From Rhynochetos jubatus (lineage: Eukaryota; Chordata; Aves; Eurypygiformes; Rhynochetidae), in the NCBI GenBank assembly GCA_027574665.1, contig CM050664.1:19432774-19496773 (forward strand): 64,000 nucleotides of DNA. The letters run 5' to 3'. The notes under the pieces were generated by a model. It made no database searches. It was given only the letters and a program-made list of their open reading frames with translations, and was not told where the DNA came from. Of the stretch, positions 62,574 through 64,000 are shown piece after piece; the stretch's first letter is position 1, and every line of letters starts with the position of its first letter. A program made the position numbers and the translations under genes.

Positions 62574-63530
62574 GTATGAACCAACCCTCCGGTGCTCTGT
62601 TCTGCAGCACTTCGCACACCAGTACTGGGACCGTGACACTGCTGTGTTGGCACTCGGAGTCATTCATGTGAGTCCCAGCCCAGAGGCTAGAGGGAGCTTT
62701 CCACTGCAGTTAAATGAAGCAGTCTTAATTTTCAAATAGTTAATTGTTTGCTGAAGTCTTGTGAGACTCTGGCCTGTGTGCTGTAATACCTGTGACATCT
62801 AATACTTTTAGTGCACTGAATTGGTTACAAAGCATAAACTCTGTCTTCATCGATCTAATATTCCCGTCTGAAGAAATCACTAAGCAGTTTATTGAATTCT
62901 TGACTGAAGACACAGCACCTTGTATCTTGTATAGAAAAAGGTATTACCTTATTTTCTGTACGAAGAGGTAACAGTGCTATCCTTGATGAAGTAAACACCA
63001 TTTTCCAATGAAGACTGTATAGATGATCTTTGCTAAAGATCATATTATCCAATTATACATGTCCACGTAGTAAGTGTTAATTATAAATTAAGTTATTTAA
63101 TTTCTTTCTTCATCACTGAATCCCCTCTAAAGCAGCCTAATTTACTATTTTCAGAAATCATTTTCTCGTACAAACTAACCTAAGTTTTAATGTCTGTGGT
63201 AAATTGATTTCTTAATAGATATAACAATTAACAAAAATGTGTTTTATTTTTCCAGTTGTTTGCATCCTAAAACATTTCAAGAATTCAGAAATATTTATTA
63301 ACTAATTCTTAGGGAACTGAGAGAGTTTGTTCTGCATATTAAAATGAAGGACACAGTGGTTTACAAAGTTAAAACAAAATTTAACTAGTAAAGAATGTTT
63401 GGCTAAGTGTTGTGGTCCACATATGTTCATGTAACAAGAGTAATTATCTTAAAAATAAATGTTTATGATGAACATTTTGTATTTTCAAGGGATATGTTTG
63501 CAGCAAATAAATTAAAATCTCTTTCAGCTA
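62574..63530 (+). other. GPR146: GPR146 3' untranslated region
   Basis: AT-rich sequence between the stop codon and the first good polyadenylation signals, about 0.9 kb. No repeat interrupts it. The end is inferred from the AATAAA motifs and not from transcript data. Confidence 0.55.
63454..63511 (+). terminator. GPR146: Polyadenylation signals (two AATAAA)
   Basis: AATAAA occurs at 63454-63459 and again at 63506-63511. T/G-rich sequence (TGTTTATGATG, TTTTGTATTTT) lies after the first, as expected for a cleavage site. Either could end the GPR146 mRNA. Confidence 0.5.
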
Positions 63531-64000
63531 GGACATCACTGGAGGTTTGGGAAACCATACAAAATGCCTCAATACATACAAGATTATAAAACGGGAGTAA
63601 TACGTAGGTATCCCAGTCTCCACCAATATTTTGCTGACCTCTCAGAAATAGAGTGCCTCCCTATGTGATTCTTGAACACACAGCAAAAGTGTAGTTTCTG
63701 TATTTCACAGTGGGGATGAAGGAATCCGATCCAAACCGCCAAATCTAACTGAGTATATGAAACACGTAAGCAACACAAACATGCTGCAGGAAGCAAACTA
63801 ACAGTTACACACATCAGCGAACTATGAAACATTGGCCCAAGAACTACCTGCTCCTATGCTGCTGTTGCATTATTAATGACAGAGAAGGGGTAAAAGTGAA
63901 ACTGATACTCTTCCACTGGTTTTGGGGCAGCAAGACATCTTTGTCACTCACCCTGCAACACAGCAGAACCATTGAGTTGCTTAATTTCACAGCACAACTC
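63531..64000. other. Intronic/intergenic DNA downstream of GPR146
   Basis: No further exon was recognised. An 82-codon minus-strand frame (63584-63832) has no family resemblance and is taken as random. On the minus strand this remains C7orf50 intron. Confidence 0.4.

Larger units (their letters stand above)
2689..64000 (-). other. C7orf50: Large C7orf50 intron hosting GPR146
   Basis: Everything from the exon's acceptor to the window end is taken as a single C7orf50 intron of at least 61 kb, because no other exon resembling the protein was found on the minus strand. GPR146 lies inside it on the opposite strand, as in human. This is inference: a short, poorly conserved N-terminal exon rich in lysine could have been missed. 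Confidence 0.6.

Noticed and set aside
1-64000. A homologue of the mammalian intronic microRNA miR-339, which lies in human C7orf50
   Set aside because: I looked for the mature sequence by eye and did not see it. It may be absent in birds, or missed.

Overview
This window looks like non-coding-rich nuclear DNA from a bird. Several copies of CR1 retrotransposons in the avian form are present, with 3' ends reading 'TTGGAAGGGACCTTAAAGACC' or the reverse strand. A solo LTR of the common avian ERVL type sits near 6.4-7.0 kb. The only convincing coding sequences are vertebrate: one internal exon of C7orf50 on the minus strand and the complete single-exon coding region of the orphan receptor GPR146 on the plus strand. 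In human (7p22.3) GPR146 also lies on the opposite strand inside an intron of C7orf50, so the nested arrangement agrees with the gene calls. The species cannot be determined from the sequence alone.

Layout. 1-2512: C7orf50 intron downstream of its recognised exon; the next (C-terminal) exon is not in the window. 2513-2688: C7orf50 exon, minus strand. 2689-64000: upstream C7orf50 intron, running past the window end; no N-terminal C7orf50 exon was found. Inside this intron are a solo ERVL LTR (6417-6998), a CpG-rich block with two good splice donors (10.6-11.9 kb), scattered CR1 fragments of at least two ages (about 4.8, 8.5, 18.6, 23.9, 30.0, 38.2, 47.5 and 54.5 kb), a few simple repeats, and the GPR146 gene at 58.5-63.5 kb.

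GPR146 can be read as a small two-exon gene. It has a CpG-rich promoter, a TATAAAAG box at 58968, a predicted start near 58999, a non-coding first exon ending at a CAG|GTAAGT donor (59276/59277), an intron of about 2.25 kb, an acceptor at 61523, the whole 334-codon reading frame at 61569-62573, and polyadenylation signals at 63454 and 63506. The first exon carries two short overlapping upstream reading frames, one in a strong initiation context.

C7orf50 primary transcripts must run antisense through GPR146. No operon, CRISPR, phage or other novel multi-gene system is present. Most short open frames in the window are random, or shadows of repeats and of the CpG island. The most interesting points are the inferred GPR146 promoter and its upstream frames, the unexplained CpG block at 10.6-11.9 kb, and the degenerate class A motifs of the receptor.
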